A DNA stretch of 64,000 nt from Polytrichum commune (taxonomy: Eukaryota; Streptophyta; Polytrichopsida; Polytrichales; Polytrichaceae), in the NCBI GenBank assembly GCA_950295325.1, contig OX485804.1, positions 56,968,429 to 57,032,428 of the forward strand, given 5' to 3'. A program made the position numbers and the translations under genes. The notes under the pieces were generated by a model. That model saw only the letters and a program-made list of their open reading frames with translations. It did no database searches and was not told the origin of the DNA. Positions within the stretch are counted from its first letter, which is position 1; every line of letters starts with the position of its first letter. Shown in pieces: positions 31,901-44,079 of the stretch.

Positions 31901-34848
31901 TCAGTTTTGTGTAACTTGGAAAGTTTCAAAGGATTTCTAGAATGTGATAAATCCGCTTCAAGTCTGTATACCTGTAGGAGGATTCTTTTGCAAATGAGTA
32001 GTTTACATGTTAACAATTGAAGAATCTATTATGGTCTGGGTACAATGTTGGCAATCACTTTGACTTGACTCTTGGATGTGTTTATGCTTCTGACATGCAG
32101 TGGCAATGCCCAATTTGCCTAAAAAATTATTCAATCGAAACATTGGTTATAGATCCTTTTTTCAATCGAATCACAAATGCTGTAAGTACTACATCTTCAT
32201 TCGACCCTGTTTCACTAGTAATCAGTCCTCCAATGTTGTACAGTTTCTCCTGTAAATTATGCAAGTTAGACTGTAGTGTTGAGTTGGTTTTACCTATACA
32301 GCATATGTCAACCCTTGGAGGATTCAAGTTCCTGATTCTTCTTGTATGTACTGTGGAATGGCAATGGATTTTACACTTTCACATTTGGATTTGTGAGTTC
32401 ACTGACAGATGCTTTACCTTCTCTTCTCATTTAAAAAAACTGAATTTGAGCTAATTGAGTCGCTTACCTTTATACTGCCATGTCCCTTCCTTTTATTGGA
32501 CAGGTGAAGAATCTTTCAGAAGATATTACTGAAGTGGAGCTAAAAGCAGATGGATCCTGGCGACCCAAGTTAGAAGGGGAGGCCAGGTATCGGGAGCAAT
32601 GGCGGTTGCCAGGCAGTGCTGAAATACCTCTAGTTAGTCCACAGAAACCAGTGCTACAGAAAACATTGCCTGTTCCAGTAAAATTGGAAGAGGGTCTGTC
32701 AGAAGGGAAAGGTCCCTTGAGATTGGGTATGAAGCGCACAGCTGAGGGCCTCTGGGCTATGAATGGCTCAAATCACATGAACGGTGGACCAAGTCAAAAG
32801 AAGAAGAAGACCCTTCACGATTTCTCGAAAAGCACCAGTGCAACTGACACCAATATTGCTGGTGAGGATGAGCAGAGTGTGAACCAAGACCCGAGTGAAA
32901 AGATTATTGAGTTTCTTGAGGACAACGACGAAGTTACGTTTCCCGCAAAACCAATCGTGGTTCCAACAGGTGTTTGGCAAAGTAGTGGTGGCGGTGACCC
33001 TGCAGACGGTGCTCATGTCATAGTATTGAGTGATACAGATGATGAAAATGGTGAGGACCTAGTTATAAGGTCATCAGGTGGATCGGTTCATGGAGGATCT
33101 GATACTAGGGATAGCAGTAGAGCACGTTCACCTGAGGAAAGCCCACCCTATGATGGTCATGAGGATTCATCAAGTCTAGCAGTTGTTCCTGATGCAGAGA
33201 ATTTGATTCAGGGCTCCAGCTCTAAGGGCCTCCCATTCAATCCTTTAGTAAGCACACAAGTGGTCATTGATATGACGGAAAAAGGTACCAGTAACAGCAG
33301 TGGCCTTGGTTTACAAGTGGAAAGTAACAACTTCTGGTCAGTCCCATCAGACAGTGCACCAAAGAGTCACTTTGGGTACTTTGATCAGCAGGTGGATCCA
33401 GCTGCAGGCCGTCACCTGCAACCTGTCCGGCCAACCCCCATGCAAGCAGTAGCAGGTTCTGGGTTTTTACCGAGTCCACTCTCCAGAGAAGACTCGAGGC
33501 CATCAGGTTGGATCAAGTACAGACCGAGTTTACCTCCAGTAACTTATGTAAATAACGACAGTTTGAGTAATGACAATGGCAGGACCTCCTCACCCACAGA
33601 GCGCCAATTTATGCTTCCTGACCCTGTCCGTACAGAGGTATGAGCAATCATGCATTATATAATGTTTTGTTGGTTGAAGCACCCTCTTCTATATTTGTGG
33701 GTTGAAGTCACCCTTATGTTTTGAGACAGTGCAGTCAGAGCATTTGTTATTCCAAGTGCAGAATGCTTATCCATATTTAATTGCTTTCACTATCGTATAT
33801 CTTATTGCTGTGTGTTACATCAGGTGCCATCAAATTCTCGAGATTCCTTGGTAGTAGAAGAGAACATAGACAACTCATGGTTCTCGCTTAGGCTTGGAGG
33901 AGGTGGAGAGAGCACGATTGAGGCAGTCCCAACACGGAGTTTATCCACATCGTCACATGAGCGACCTGCTTCTTCCACACAACCAGCAAGTAGAGATCTT
34001 TATCCTCTCTAATTGTGTATTGAAAGTTATGATTTTATAAATCTCTATAAATCTGCATTTGGAACATTGACACAAGGAAAATGGTCCCATAATTTGGTAA
34101 TGCATGCTCAAGAGATGGTTCTTAAGGCATCATGTTTTCACACAACAGACAATTGGTGAAGGAGTTCAGATCCTGGAAGAGAACTGCCTTCATATGAATT
34201 TGAGAGAAATTAATGAACTTGGCTTGATGTTTTTTGAGTATTGCACAAATGTCCCCATATTTCTGAGATGTCGTAGTGTATTTCTTAAGCCATTTTATCT
34301 TGGTCTACTGTTTCATGTTTCTCTTATATTCTTGTTTCCTGCCTTGCACCATGTCTTTCAAAATTTTGTTTCAATGTCTTTGCCGCTTCTGCAAAAAATA
34401 GTAACATTTAGAAGTTTAAACTTTTCTTCCAGTCCTTCAATGTGGAAAAATAATGTTGTGTTCTGGTTCTCTAATAGTAGGTACATACGCCAATACTGTC
34501 TTTGGAAGTGGAGATTTTCTAACCTCATGGAATATCTTGCACCAGGCCATCTGTTCATGTCTCTATTCTGCTCAACACGATTCCTTCATTGATGCATCTT
34601 GTAGACTTTTATTTATGTTTGTTATCTGCTCACTCACATGTCTTCTCTTTTCTATTATCCTTGCAGGGTCATCCTTACTAACTCCAAACAGCAATGGAAC
34701 AACACATCTACGTCCTAACAACACTCGGGTGCACAGCTACACTCATATACCCGGGGGTGGATTTATGGTTCCATCAAGGCCACGCAGTAGTCCGCATGTA
34801 CGTCGACCTCATCACCATTTCCGCGTTGATGATTCGGATACAGAGTAG
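25916..34848 (+). CDS. SIZ1: E3 SUMO-protein ligase SIZ1
   Basis: Seventeen exons: 25916-25939, 26258-26338, 26598-26658, 26921-26987, 27674-27842, 28052-28185, 29033-29101, 29206-29293, 29682-29757, 29996-30069, 30200-30307, 30668-30835, 31006-31110, 32101-32181, 32504-33637, 33824-33989, 34667-34848. All are GT-AG and in phase, giving 928 aa (Arabidopsis SIZ1 is slightly shorter). The protein moves SUMO from the E2 SCE1 to nuclear targets; in Arabidopsis it acts in phosphate, cold, ABA, salicylate and flowering responses. SAP domain at about 9-50 ([21 protein letters not shown]). PHD finger with C121, C123, C135, C140, H145, C148, C169, C172. PINIT region about 190-360 ([13 protein letters not shown]). 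SP-RING with C388, H390, C411, C414. SUMO-interacting motif [10 protein letters not shown] at 607-616. WFSLRLGG near the C-terminus. No ligand is missing. An extra small exon in the last intron cannot be excluded. Confidence 0.96.
29447..29485 (+). repeat. 9-bp tandem repeat in SIZ1 intron 8
   Basis: The unit CAGCCAGTA is repeated four times almost perfectly inside the intron between the exons ending 29293 and starting 29682. It keeps an open frame but matches nothing in SIZ1, so it is treated as an intronic minisatellite. Confidence 0.75.
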
Positions 34849-37074
34849 ATTACAAAATTGCCGGTTGTGACCATAATTCCTGATGGTGGGCTGATGGTGT
34901 CTTCCTCGGCATTTATGACTGGCAAGTTTACTGATGCATGTGGCAATGTTCGACATATCAATTGGAATGGACCATGTTTTGAATGAATCACAAATGGCCC
35001 ACGTTGCATACCACCCATGGTATTCCTCTTCCGATTGTCAGGTAGTTCTGACTATTGTTGTTTGCATGATCATTATAAGCCAGAGATGCTATACTGATGT
35101 GTTCACTTGAACTTTTTCCCGTCGATTTTGATCATGGTAATGGTCAAAAGTGATCTTAAACCGATCATCATTATTGGCTGTGCCTCGGGAACATAATTGG
35201 GAATTCTGCTATGTGTCCAGTGCCATAAGAGTGGTGGACTCATAACTAGTTGACAGCCACTAAACTGGTTTAGGGTTTAGGGTTTAGGGTAGTAATCTTG
35301 AAGCTGTACCCTGTTAATTGCTGTAAAACCTTGAGTGCTGCATAGGTAGCACAAGGTTCTAAATTCGGATTTGCTCTAATGTGCATACTTATTCCTGCTT
35401 GTGTGCTGTGGAGTTTAAGCCCTTGAAAGGATAAGAATGGCCCTGGGCTGGTGCGACGTCCATGTTCTGCTTTACCTTCTGGTGTTTGTTCCTATACTAG
35501 GTGTTTTTGATAATCGGAGAAATCTATATTTCTGTCCTGCAAAGTCTCCGTTAGTCCCCTTTAGAACAATAATCTATTCCTCCTGGGCTTTGGTGGGCAA
35601 CATCAGAGAAGTGTATGTTTTGTGAATGTTGAGTTCATTGGACCTTTACCTTGGTATAAGTACTACTATGAGAGGTAAGCTTACTACAAATCTGGGTTTG
35701 TTGGCCTTGTGTTTGGGGTGATTTGAGGGCTTTATTTGCCTTTGCTGTAGTCATCAGTGTATGTTCTAGATGAAACAGCATGAGTGGATGATCAAAGAGT
35801 ATGTTCAATCGAGGGTTGAGGCTACATCTAATTAGTTACAATTGTATTCCTCGCAGAGGAGGCAAGCAAGATGCCCAGCCTTGGCGTAAGCCTGTTTTTT
35901 TGCCATCTCTCAGGAGTTGGGTATGTATGCTTTCTTCCATGTCTGTTTCAGTAATGTGTGCTCTCTTTCCTGTTTTTAATTAGTAAATGAAGATGTGCTT
36001 AGTCTAGAACTAAATGGTAAATTTGGAAGACCCAGCAATAACTCATCCTTCCGAATATCAGGCAGACAAATGTATGAAATCGTATCTCTAGTGATTAGTG
36101 CAAGAGTCTGCCCATCAGGAATGAGTAGGGGTGGGGTGACATTTTGCAGGATGTGATGCTCCCTAAAACAGGCTCTCCTATTGATGATCACAGTTCAGCT
36201 AGGTTCAATTCCCTCAGCACATTTACCATTTGTTCGCATAAACTAGACAAAGCAAGGTGCAGACCAGTTTTGGTTATCTTATCTCTAGTCAAATGTAGAT
36301 GAAAACTGATGCTCCTGCAAGGGCAGCATACACTGGAGTCCCAGTTTTACGTAGCTCATCACAAACGTTGTGATCTTTTGGAAATTTAACAATGTAATAT
36401 AACCAAGCATGCACAAACTCGTGTATTCAGTAATGTCGACGTCTGCTCGATGCCTACAAAGAAGTGATCTTTTTTACAACTCTGCAGGTGTGAGTTGTTC
36501 TCAAGGACTGGTCAATTTTCAATCTCTGGACTTTTGCATCTTCTACCCTTTACCGTGTGGGTGTTTAACGCACCTTCCATAGTGTACAGTCAGCAGGTGA
36601 GTAGTGAACTCAATTGCTGCTTTTAAGGCTAAATTTCATTTCATCACACAACAGCAAGTAGACTGCGAATTAATGTTAAAATAGTGGAGCAGTTTAGCAA
36701 GCGTGCTATTCTTTTCTCCAGAAATGACACTCTTTTTCTAATGTGTCTACCCAGTGAAATATATAATGCAAGTTTTTACACAACTCCTTGGCATCTTATC
36801 ACGACTTTCTCTACTGCACTCTTCTCAAGGACACAAGGAGGCTTGTGCCTAGCCAAGTGTAAGCAACCATGATTCTTACTTGGATCTCAGTACTTCAATC
36901 AACAACAGTCAACTACGATGGAGAAGAGCTTGCATACTTTGTTAGGTATTTACTGAAGTGGCCTCTTCCAAACTGTAAATAAAGTGAGGAACACTTGACT
37001 CTTGTAGTTTAGGGATATCTGCTTTGAGGAATAGATAAATGGAGGGCTTACAAGCAGGAATTACTACACTGATT
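34849..37074. other. SIZ1 3' region and intergenic DNA
   Basis: The 3' untranslated region is expected in the first few hundred bases, but no strong polyadenylation signal is visible. The rest has no conserved frame. An interstitial telomere repeat lies at 35269-35289. Confidence 0.35.
35269..35289 (+). repeat. Interstitial telomere-type repeat, (TTTAGGG)3
   Basis: Three perfect tandem copies of the plant telomere heptamer lie 420 bp after the SIZ1 stop. This supports a plant with Arabidopsis-type telomeres. Confidence 0.85.
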
Positions 37075-37438
37075 ATCCTCGTTAGTGGGGGAGGGCTGAG
37101 TGGGAAAAATTAGTGAAGGTGATACTAAATTTCTTTACACTACAAAAATTAGTGCCACCAAAAGATCTAGGAAGAATTGTTCATCTTGGCACTATTCACT
37201 TAAAATAGAATTCATAGCAGCACTATTCATCTTAACACTATTCACTGACAAGCATGTGTTTGCTCTACGACCACCTGAGAACATGCACTAATTCTATTGA
37301 AATGAGCATGTATTCATGAATTTAATATCACTCAACAAAAATTCCAGCGCTCACTAATTTTGAGACTTGAAAAAATAGTGTGTTTTGAGAGTTAGTACTG
37401 CGTGCACTAAATTGGGATGATCATTGTAGTGATCTTGC
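37075..37438. mobile_element. MITE with TACACTGATTATCC termini, copy 2
   Basis: Left end TACACTGATTATCC, right end GGATGATCATTGTA. The interior matches 19176-19598 in reverse orientation (GTGCCACCAAAAGATCTAGG, GCATGTATTCATGAATT). Length is 364 bp. Confidence 0.7.
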
Positions 37439-38151
37439 AACAAATTTGAACCAGTCAACATCTTGTACAAGTTGCTGAACAAAAATCTAACCTCCACTCC
37501 TGTCGGAGCTCTTGCCAATTATTCTTCAGGGTGTGTCGAGTCATCCTATAATTCTATGAGGTTTACACAACCCGTCTAGTAAAAAAATAAAATTCCAATA
37601 TGAAAATAAGGGAGGCTCTCAAATGACCTAATTGACCCAAAAATATCCATTCAATTTTGGAATGCCCTCATGGATCACAAATGCACAATTAAACAAACTC
37701 TTAAAAATCAAGGAAACGAACAGTCGGCATAAGAAGAGCCATACACAACCATGCCATCAAACAAATTGAAGACCTCCACAAATCACCTTCCCAAGCGATG
37801 ATACTAATGAAAATACCCATCAAACCTCAATCAAATACCTTGCCTTTCTCATTCCACATAAAGAAAATTAAACAACAAACATGACCCAATCTCTTCCCCC
37901 AAACAACCTACAAATGATACTAAGCCTATATTGAGCCTACCATTAGCGGGGCCTCGAGATGTAGACAAATTTTTGATATTAAAGCACTCACTACAGTTCT
38001 AATAAGAGATATCTATGACTAGATATCTCTTGATTCACTTTGTGAACATTAATCAAGTTCAACATTGTTCATTTTGTAAGACAATCCCATGATAAAAGGG
38101 GCATGATGTCCCAAAAAATCCTGGCCCCACGGTGCATTGGCTTACAACCAT
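37439..38151. other. Intergenic DNA
   Basis: AT-rich, no coding frame or repeat recognised. Confidence 0.35.
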
Positions 38152-38806
38152 GTACACTTTAAACTCCTTAATATGAAACTCCTTAATACCACTCCCTCTC
38201 TTATATCCCAAAACCCTAGGGAAGAGATGTTTTTAGTTCATGTTTACCTCTCATATGTCACGTGTTTTGACATTAAAGTAAGCCACCAAAGAATTCAAAC
38301 AACACACTCGCACACATCACATTGTCATCATCGTAATTATTGTCATGTACACTCTAAACTGAGTAATATCACGCTTGTGGCAACCAAAGTGCACGTGATA
38401 AAAGAGAATTAGTGTAGCATGTGACATTATGGAATGACACAAAGTCGATATTGCAATATTGACAATGATGACAGCGTGATGCGTGCGAGCGTGTGGTTTG
38501 AATTCTTTGGTGGATTGCTTTAAAGTAAAGTTCATGATATATGGGAGAGAAACATGACAATGAGGAGTAAGATTCAAACTGAGAACATCTGTTCCCTACA
38601 GTTTTAGGATATAAGAGGAGTGGCATTAAGGAGGTTGATATCACGAAGTTTAGAGTGTATGCAATGTTGACTTTTATGTTATTCCATAATGTGACATGCT
38701 ACTCTCTCTCTCTCTTTTCACGCATCTATGTTTACACTACATAACTCCTTAACATCACATGCACTTTGATTGCCACAAGCACGATATTACGGAGCTTAGA
38801 GTGTAA
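38152..38806. mobile_element. Cluster of three GTACACTCTAAAC-family MITEs, head to head
   Basis: Copy 2 (38152-38357) is internally deleted. Copy 3 (38347-38660) is nearly complete, matches 3633-3994 and shares the terminus GTACACTCTAAACT with copy 2. Copy 4 (38664-38806) is a truncated inverted fragment ending GATATTACGGAGCTTAGAGTGTA. The overlap of termini suggests insertion of one element next to or into another. Confidence 0.7.
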
Positions 38807-38818
38807 TGCTATGTGGCA

Positions 38819-39043
38819 AATGAACGGGGAGAACCAACCGCTAGTACCAGATGAACTAGTTGAGTTTGAGAAATAACCAGTTAAGGTTCAAGACTTGAGG
38901 AAAATCACCAATCGTTTTAGAGGAATCTATAAAATATACCTCAAATTAATTGGAAAAACCGAAAGATCACAACATGTAACCGGCTGGACTTGGAAACACT
39001 CGGATTTCGACCAATTATGCCCAAAAATCTCCCCAGACACTGC
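38819..39043 (+). mobile_element. MITE of the ACCGGTT-rich family, copy 1
   Basis: Begins AACGGGGAGAACC and ends CAAAAATCTCCCC. The interior matches 59704-59929 (GAGTTTGAGAAATAACC, GATCACAACATGTAACCGG, TATGCCCAAAAATC). About 225 bp. Confidence 0.7.
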
Positions 39044-40109
39044 TATGAGTACAAATCTTGACAGGAAGTGGTAAAACTTACTGTTATTTAAAGGACAGGG
39101 GTAATAAATATAGGCATCACACATTTGCAAAATGCATCATGGCAGGATTGGAGTAAAGGCTTAAGCGGTCATCGAGTGAGGGCATCTTGGGTTCAGGTGT
39201 GTCTTATCAACAGAGTGACTGGAGGCTAGAGAGCGAGCTACAAACTCAAATAAACTTAGGCGCAGCAAGGAAGGGTCCAATAATTAAGTTGGAGTGTGTG
39301 CTTTTTTGTTTTGGCAGTATGTTGGTCAATTATTTACATTTTAAAATTGCGACTTTACAGAGGTTCTTGACTAATTCCAATTCCTGGGGAAGAAAGTACC
39401 CTATTACATGATAAGTAGTGGAGAAGTCGGGATGCCATATCAGAGTGAACTGTGGGCCTGCAGTTTCCAGACTGCCTGTAAGTACTCATGTCTTACATAT
39501 ATACACTAGCTTACTCCTCAGCAGGCCCGGCTGCCACGGTCCATCCATCAATCAATCAATCAATCACTCACTCGATCGATCGAGGGAGGGAAAGAAATAC
39601 CTCCTTAAATTTACGTATACAATTTGTATGCGAGCCCCCAATTGTCACTCGTGCTCCAAGGTGAGCTCGTGTAAGTTAGGTTAAGTTCGAGTTTCGCGGG
39701 CTGCCCCCGCCCAGGCCTGCAAATCGAAGCCTTCCTACTTATGCGTCTGACATCGAGCCATACATTTGCATAACAATACAGTTAAGATAAGCTCATCTTG
39801 GCGAGAGGAATCAAGGATTCTCTGCTTGTGGGTACGGTGTCACTTGATTGCTGAGAAATCTCTCGAAGCTCTACAGATCATATGTATATATGTACATCCT
39901 TGGGTGTCCGTGCTACTATTGACTCGTCAGGCATCCCAGAGACTATTTTAATGAACGAAAAATCCCAAACACAGTTCAATGTTTGGACAACTGGGGATAC
40001 ATACCAATGGGCTACTGGTTGCAGTGAACCAGTATGGCCACCCTCGCTCTGTATGTACAGAAATCCGCAAGTAATAATAAGGAGGACGCCAAGTGTACGA
40101 AGTACTTGT
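39044..40109. other. Intergenic DNA with an unrecognised minus-strand frame
   Basis: An open frame on the minus strand (40246-39878, 122 codons) has a hydrophobic stretch (LRTLGVLLIITCGFLYI) but no family I know and no typical plant exon borders. It overlaps the repeat array that follows. Not called as a gene. Confidence 0.3.
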
Positions 40110-41360
40110 AGATGCTCGTATGCAAGGCCATTGATAAGCGCGGCCATGTACATCTTGTAGTTGACCAATTCCATCCCTCCCTGGGAAAATTTAAGTCGGG
40201 TATAATGACCGTCTACATTCCTTCTCCTTCTCACAATAGAGTTCAATTTATATCAACAATTTTCATGTGTATGGGATGCATTCATTGGGTATATATGTAC
40301 TTGTAACTCTTCTGCGCATGAGATGGCGCTTTGAAATTGGGGAAGACCATGTCTAGGGTCCTCACTTGCACCTTGGGCCCTTGGGGTTACTCAATCCGTA
40401 GATGGTCTTATATATTCAAGGATGTTGTTTTGCGCCGTGAACATAGATTTTTGTAGTTGACCAGTTTCATATGTATGTGGGAAGATCTAACTGTGGCATG
40501 ATGATCATCTCCATTCTTGCTCACAATAAATTTCAATATTAACATCTCCACGCATAGAGATGCATTTATGTGTATGTACTTATAACTCTTTCACGCATGA
40601 GACAATGTTTTGGAATTGAGAAAGAACATGCCTTTAGGAAACCTTCCCCATACATAACCTTTGCCCTCCCCAACCTCAATCTACACCATTGATCTTCGCG
40701 ATTAAAAAAAAACCCATCGAGGAGAACACCAAAATGGCTACGTCCATAACCCCACTCGAACCTTGGACCCTTGGGGCCGCCTAATCTATAGATGCTCTAA
40801 TGCAAGACCGTTGATATGCACCATATACATAGATTTTGTAGCCGACCAATTTCGTATGTATGTGGGAAGACCTAGCATCACGACTGTCTACATTCCTTCT
40901 CACAATAAATTTCAATATCCATATGCTTGTGTCTACGGATGCATGTGTACATGTACTTGTAGTAGATGATCATATTTGAGGAGATTAGTACGTAGCCAAA
41001 TACATAGATTTTGTAGTTGACCAATTTCATACTTAAGTGGAGACTTTAACTGTGGTTAAAGGGCTCTCTACCTTTATACATTCCTTCTCAAAATAAATAT
41101 CAACATCAACATTCTCATGTGTATGTACTATGGAGGCGTTTGAGTACATGCCCTTGTAGGTGTATTTGAGGCCGTTGACATGCACCATATACATAGATTT
41201 TGTAGTTGGCTGATTTAGTACGGATGTGGGAAGACTTGACTTAAACTCCAGTAGTATATATAGTGGCCCTCGATCTACATCCCCTTCACACAATAGATTC
41301 TATTAAATGTGAACATTCTCATGTACATGCCATATGGATGCAAGCTATGCAAGTCTATCA
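40110..41360. repeat. Diverged tandem array, five units of about 190-370 bp
   Basis: Each unit contains CATATACATAGATTTTGTAGTTGACCAATTTC, GTATGTGGGAAGA, CTACATTCCTTCTCACAATAAATTTCAAT and ATTCTCATGTGTATG-like blocks in the same order (starts near 40110, 40420, 40795, 40985, 41165). The last units are the closest together. No frame is conserved through all units. Confidence 0.7.
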
Positions 41361-41430
41361 CATGCTGCTTCACTTCTGGGTGCTCTCTAATGGGCCTGAG
41401 TCACAACTCCCAAGTGCAACTTTGCTCTCA

Positions 41431-41581
41431 TGCCCCGATCCCACTAATGTTTCCGTCCGGTTCCAGGCGTGAAATTGTTGGGGTTTATGTTGACAAATAG
41501 ATGTTGGCCCACCACTTTTCACGTTATTACAGCCGGAGATTCCGACGGATGGTGCCTGGAGTGACGGGTGTGATCAGCCCC
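41431..41581 (+). mobile_element. Short MITE with TGCCCCGATC ends, TCA target duplication (copy 1)
   Basis: Termini TGCCCCGATCCCAC and GGTGTGATCAGCCCC are imperfect inverted repeats. TCA flanks both sides (41428-41430, 41582-41584), a Harbinger-type 3-bp duplication. The interior contains TTTCCGTCCGG, GATGTTGGCCCACCACTTTT and GACGGATGGT. 151 bp. Confidence 0.8.
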
Positions 41582-41648
41582 TCATTCTAAGTCAAGACCT
41601 GCCTTCTCAGTTTGTGACATAGGGGAACTACTTTCTAGGAGGGGGGGA

Positions 41649-41795
41649 GTACACTAAATTGATATTTAGTGTCACCAATTCCATGTCGTCTTTGTTCAAT
41701 ACTAATTGTAAACCACGGTGTGATGTCACCAACCCTAAATGTTAACCCAACATTATTTGTCAGTCCTTGTAAAAATTTGGGGGGATTGTAGGATT
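41649..41795 (+). mobile_element. Truncated MITE, GTACACTAAAT family (copy 3)
   Basis: Starts with the terminus GTACACTAAATTGATATTTAGTGTCACCAA and runs through TTGTAAACC and GTTAACCCAACATTA, then ends at GGGGGGATTGTAG where a rearranged piece of another family begins. Confidence 0.65.
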
Positions 41796-41955
41796 TTGAT
41801 TGACTGTGCCCAAAAAGCTTCCTAGACATTGCAAACTATAAGTGTGACTTGGACGTGATTCATAATTGAATTTGAGGAATAATTAGTTGAAGTTCAACAC
41901 TTCAGGAAAAACTCCAATGCAATAAAGAAAAACGAAAGATCACAACATGATTACA
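41796..41955 (+). mobile_element. Rearranged fragment of the ACCGGTT-rich MITE family
   Basis: The right end of that family (TGCCCAAAAAGCTTCCTAGACATT) is followed, not preceded, by body sequence (TTGAATTTGAGGAATAATTAG...ATAAAGAAAAACGAAAGATCACAACATG). The order is permuted compared with 59704-59929. Confidence 0.5.
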
Positions 41956-42490
41956 ATTTTCAATTAGCTCACATCTATTTTCAAAGTCTTCAATGAAACG
42001 CTCTTCCATGATCACAATCACATTAAAAACTCAACACAAACTCAAATTAGGTTTAGTTAGGTGTCACTTCCAAGTGTAGAAGTCGACTCATATCTCTTAA
42101 GTCACTATGAAATCGAAGCGTGCCTTATATATTACGGGTATGACATTGTTTGTCCATGGTTGATGAGTAACGGTTGAGGGGACCTTTCTTCTAACGTTTT
42201 TTTGTTTTGTTTTTTTTCTTTCCATTTTTTCTTTTCTTTTGAGGGAAAAACTAATTTTAGACTTTATATGCCTTTCTTTTGGCTTGTGACGGGTGCAAAA
42301 AGAAGCCTTGGTCATGAGATATCTTTCACTCAGGTGAGTAGCTCTCTCTTACCATTGGAGAAATTGTGCCATGTTCTCTTTGTTATGCACCTTCACATGC
42401 AAACATGAAATATAATTAAAGTTGTAAAAAGTCCCTTATTTCCCACAAATGCAACCTTGCTCACTCTTCCCAATTCATGATCTTGAGGAA

Positions 42491-42866
42491 GTACACTGAA
42501 TACGATAGTTAGTGTGATATGGTATTTAACGTCACTATGGTAACTTTTTGGATGACACTTCTTATAAATAAGTGTATAAATACTGTCATGAATAATGGAT
42601 GAGTTCATCCATTGGCCAAAACCCTACCTTCTCTTGTCACCAACTTGTGATGAAATATTGTCATGGATGATTGAAATTTGGATGAGAAATCACTTGGTAA
42701 GTTACAGTAATTGCAACACTGTAAATCTATAATCCCCCCAAAAAAATCACAAGGAACAAACAATGTTGGGTCAATATTTAGTGTTGGTGACACTATAGCA
42801 CGGTTTACAATTGGTATTGAGCAAGACAATTAGAATTGGTGACACTAAATATGATATTTAGTGTAC
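42491..42866 (+). mobile_element. Full MITE, GTACACTRAAT family (copy 1)
   Basis: The ends GTACACTGAATACGATAGTTAGTGT and ACACTAAATATGATATTTAGTGTAC form 25-bp inverted repeats. Inner landmarks are GTCACCAACTTGTGATGAAATATTGTCATGGATGATTG and GGTAAGTTACAGTAATTGCAACACT. 376 bp. Other copies are at 41649, 44080 and 50060. Confidence 0.8.
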
Positions 42867-44079
42867 TTTTTAGGAGGGGAAAGTAGTAGAATCCCAAAAT
42901 GTCTTAAACCCTGGGGTGGAAACTCTCCCCTTTAGAATAGTGGTTTCTAAACTACTTCTAAAGAATTCGGGTATTTCTCTTTTCACAAGGAGGATTGGCA
43001 TGCTTGGATGGAGGGCATTGAGAGGAATTCATTGCAATGATTTGTGGTTGAATTAGAAGAGGTTTGCACTTTCACTTGTCATATTCAAAACTATGATACC
43101 ATCCGAAGCTCAAACCCCTAGTATTCGATTTCACCATCCAAACCCCGGGGAACCATCAAATGCCCTAGGTTTGGATGGTCATCACTGGTGTAGAAAATTT
43201 GATGACCATTGAAAATAGGGGGCATTTGATTCCAACATCCAAACTCTTAGGTATTTGATTTCACTTCTAAGAAAGTACATAAAACTCTATGAACTTTTGG
43301 TCTTAAATTGCTTGTAATACAAAAAGAAAACTCCAACATAATGCTTCTTTCAAACACAATTTGCTCCACTCACCATAAGCATACACACCCTGGGACATCG
43401 ACTTGCATCACTAAGAAATCGTCCTACATCACTAGAAAACAAGTAAATAACTGACAGTGGTAGATTCTCCATATTTGTCTCATTGACGCAAGATGATTGC
43501 CTAAGACTCCTATGCTGGTAGTGTGACGTTACCACTTTCGGAAATAAATCTCCCCATGCACTTGGACGTGGTGGAATATGGATCACTCGGGTGGGTTACT
43601 CTCCCCCTCTCTCTCTCTCTGGGCATTCGATTGGCGGCTGCTATGTTTGTCGCCTTGTTAACGCCTTCATGTATGCGTACTTCACAAGTAAGATAGATAG
43701 ACATAGATATCTCTCTCTCTCTATATATATATACATATATATTTAAGGATGTGCGGTCGGAGTGAGTGTGTGTTGTGGTGTTTCCAGAGCCGCCTGCTTG
43801 AGTCCACTGGTGGGAGGAGGCCGGACTTCCAATAATGACCAAGTGATTGTTGGAATCTTTGTGTTGCATGATGGACTGGGGTGATGATAAGTTACCGGTC
43901 TGCCCACCCGCCCGCCCGCCTGCCCGTCCTCCCATCCTGAGGAGCTTCTTCTATTCTTCTTCATCAGCAGCAGCTCAGCATGCACAGATGGAAGGCCGCC
44001 CAGAACAGAACAGAACTAGGCTGCTCTCCGTGCACTGCAGTTCAGAGCAGAGCAGAGCAGACTAGCCCCACCACACAAC
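42867..44079. other. Intergenic DNA, GC-rich near 43500-44070
   Basis: Contains CT and TA microsatellites (43605-43620, 43709-43740), a CCCG tetramer run (43908-43925) and AGAGC repeats (44043-44060). Open frames here are low-complexity. No gene supported. Confidence 0.35.

Noticed and set aside
39878-40246. 122-codon minus-strand frame with a hydrophobic stretch
   Set aside because: Overlaps a tandem array, ends in a TA microsatellite and resembles no family known to me.
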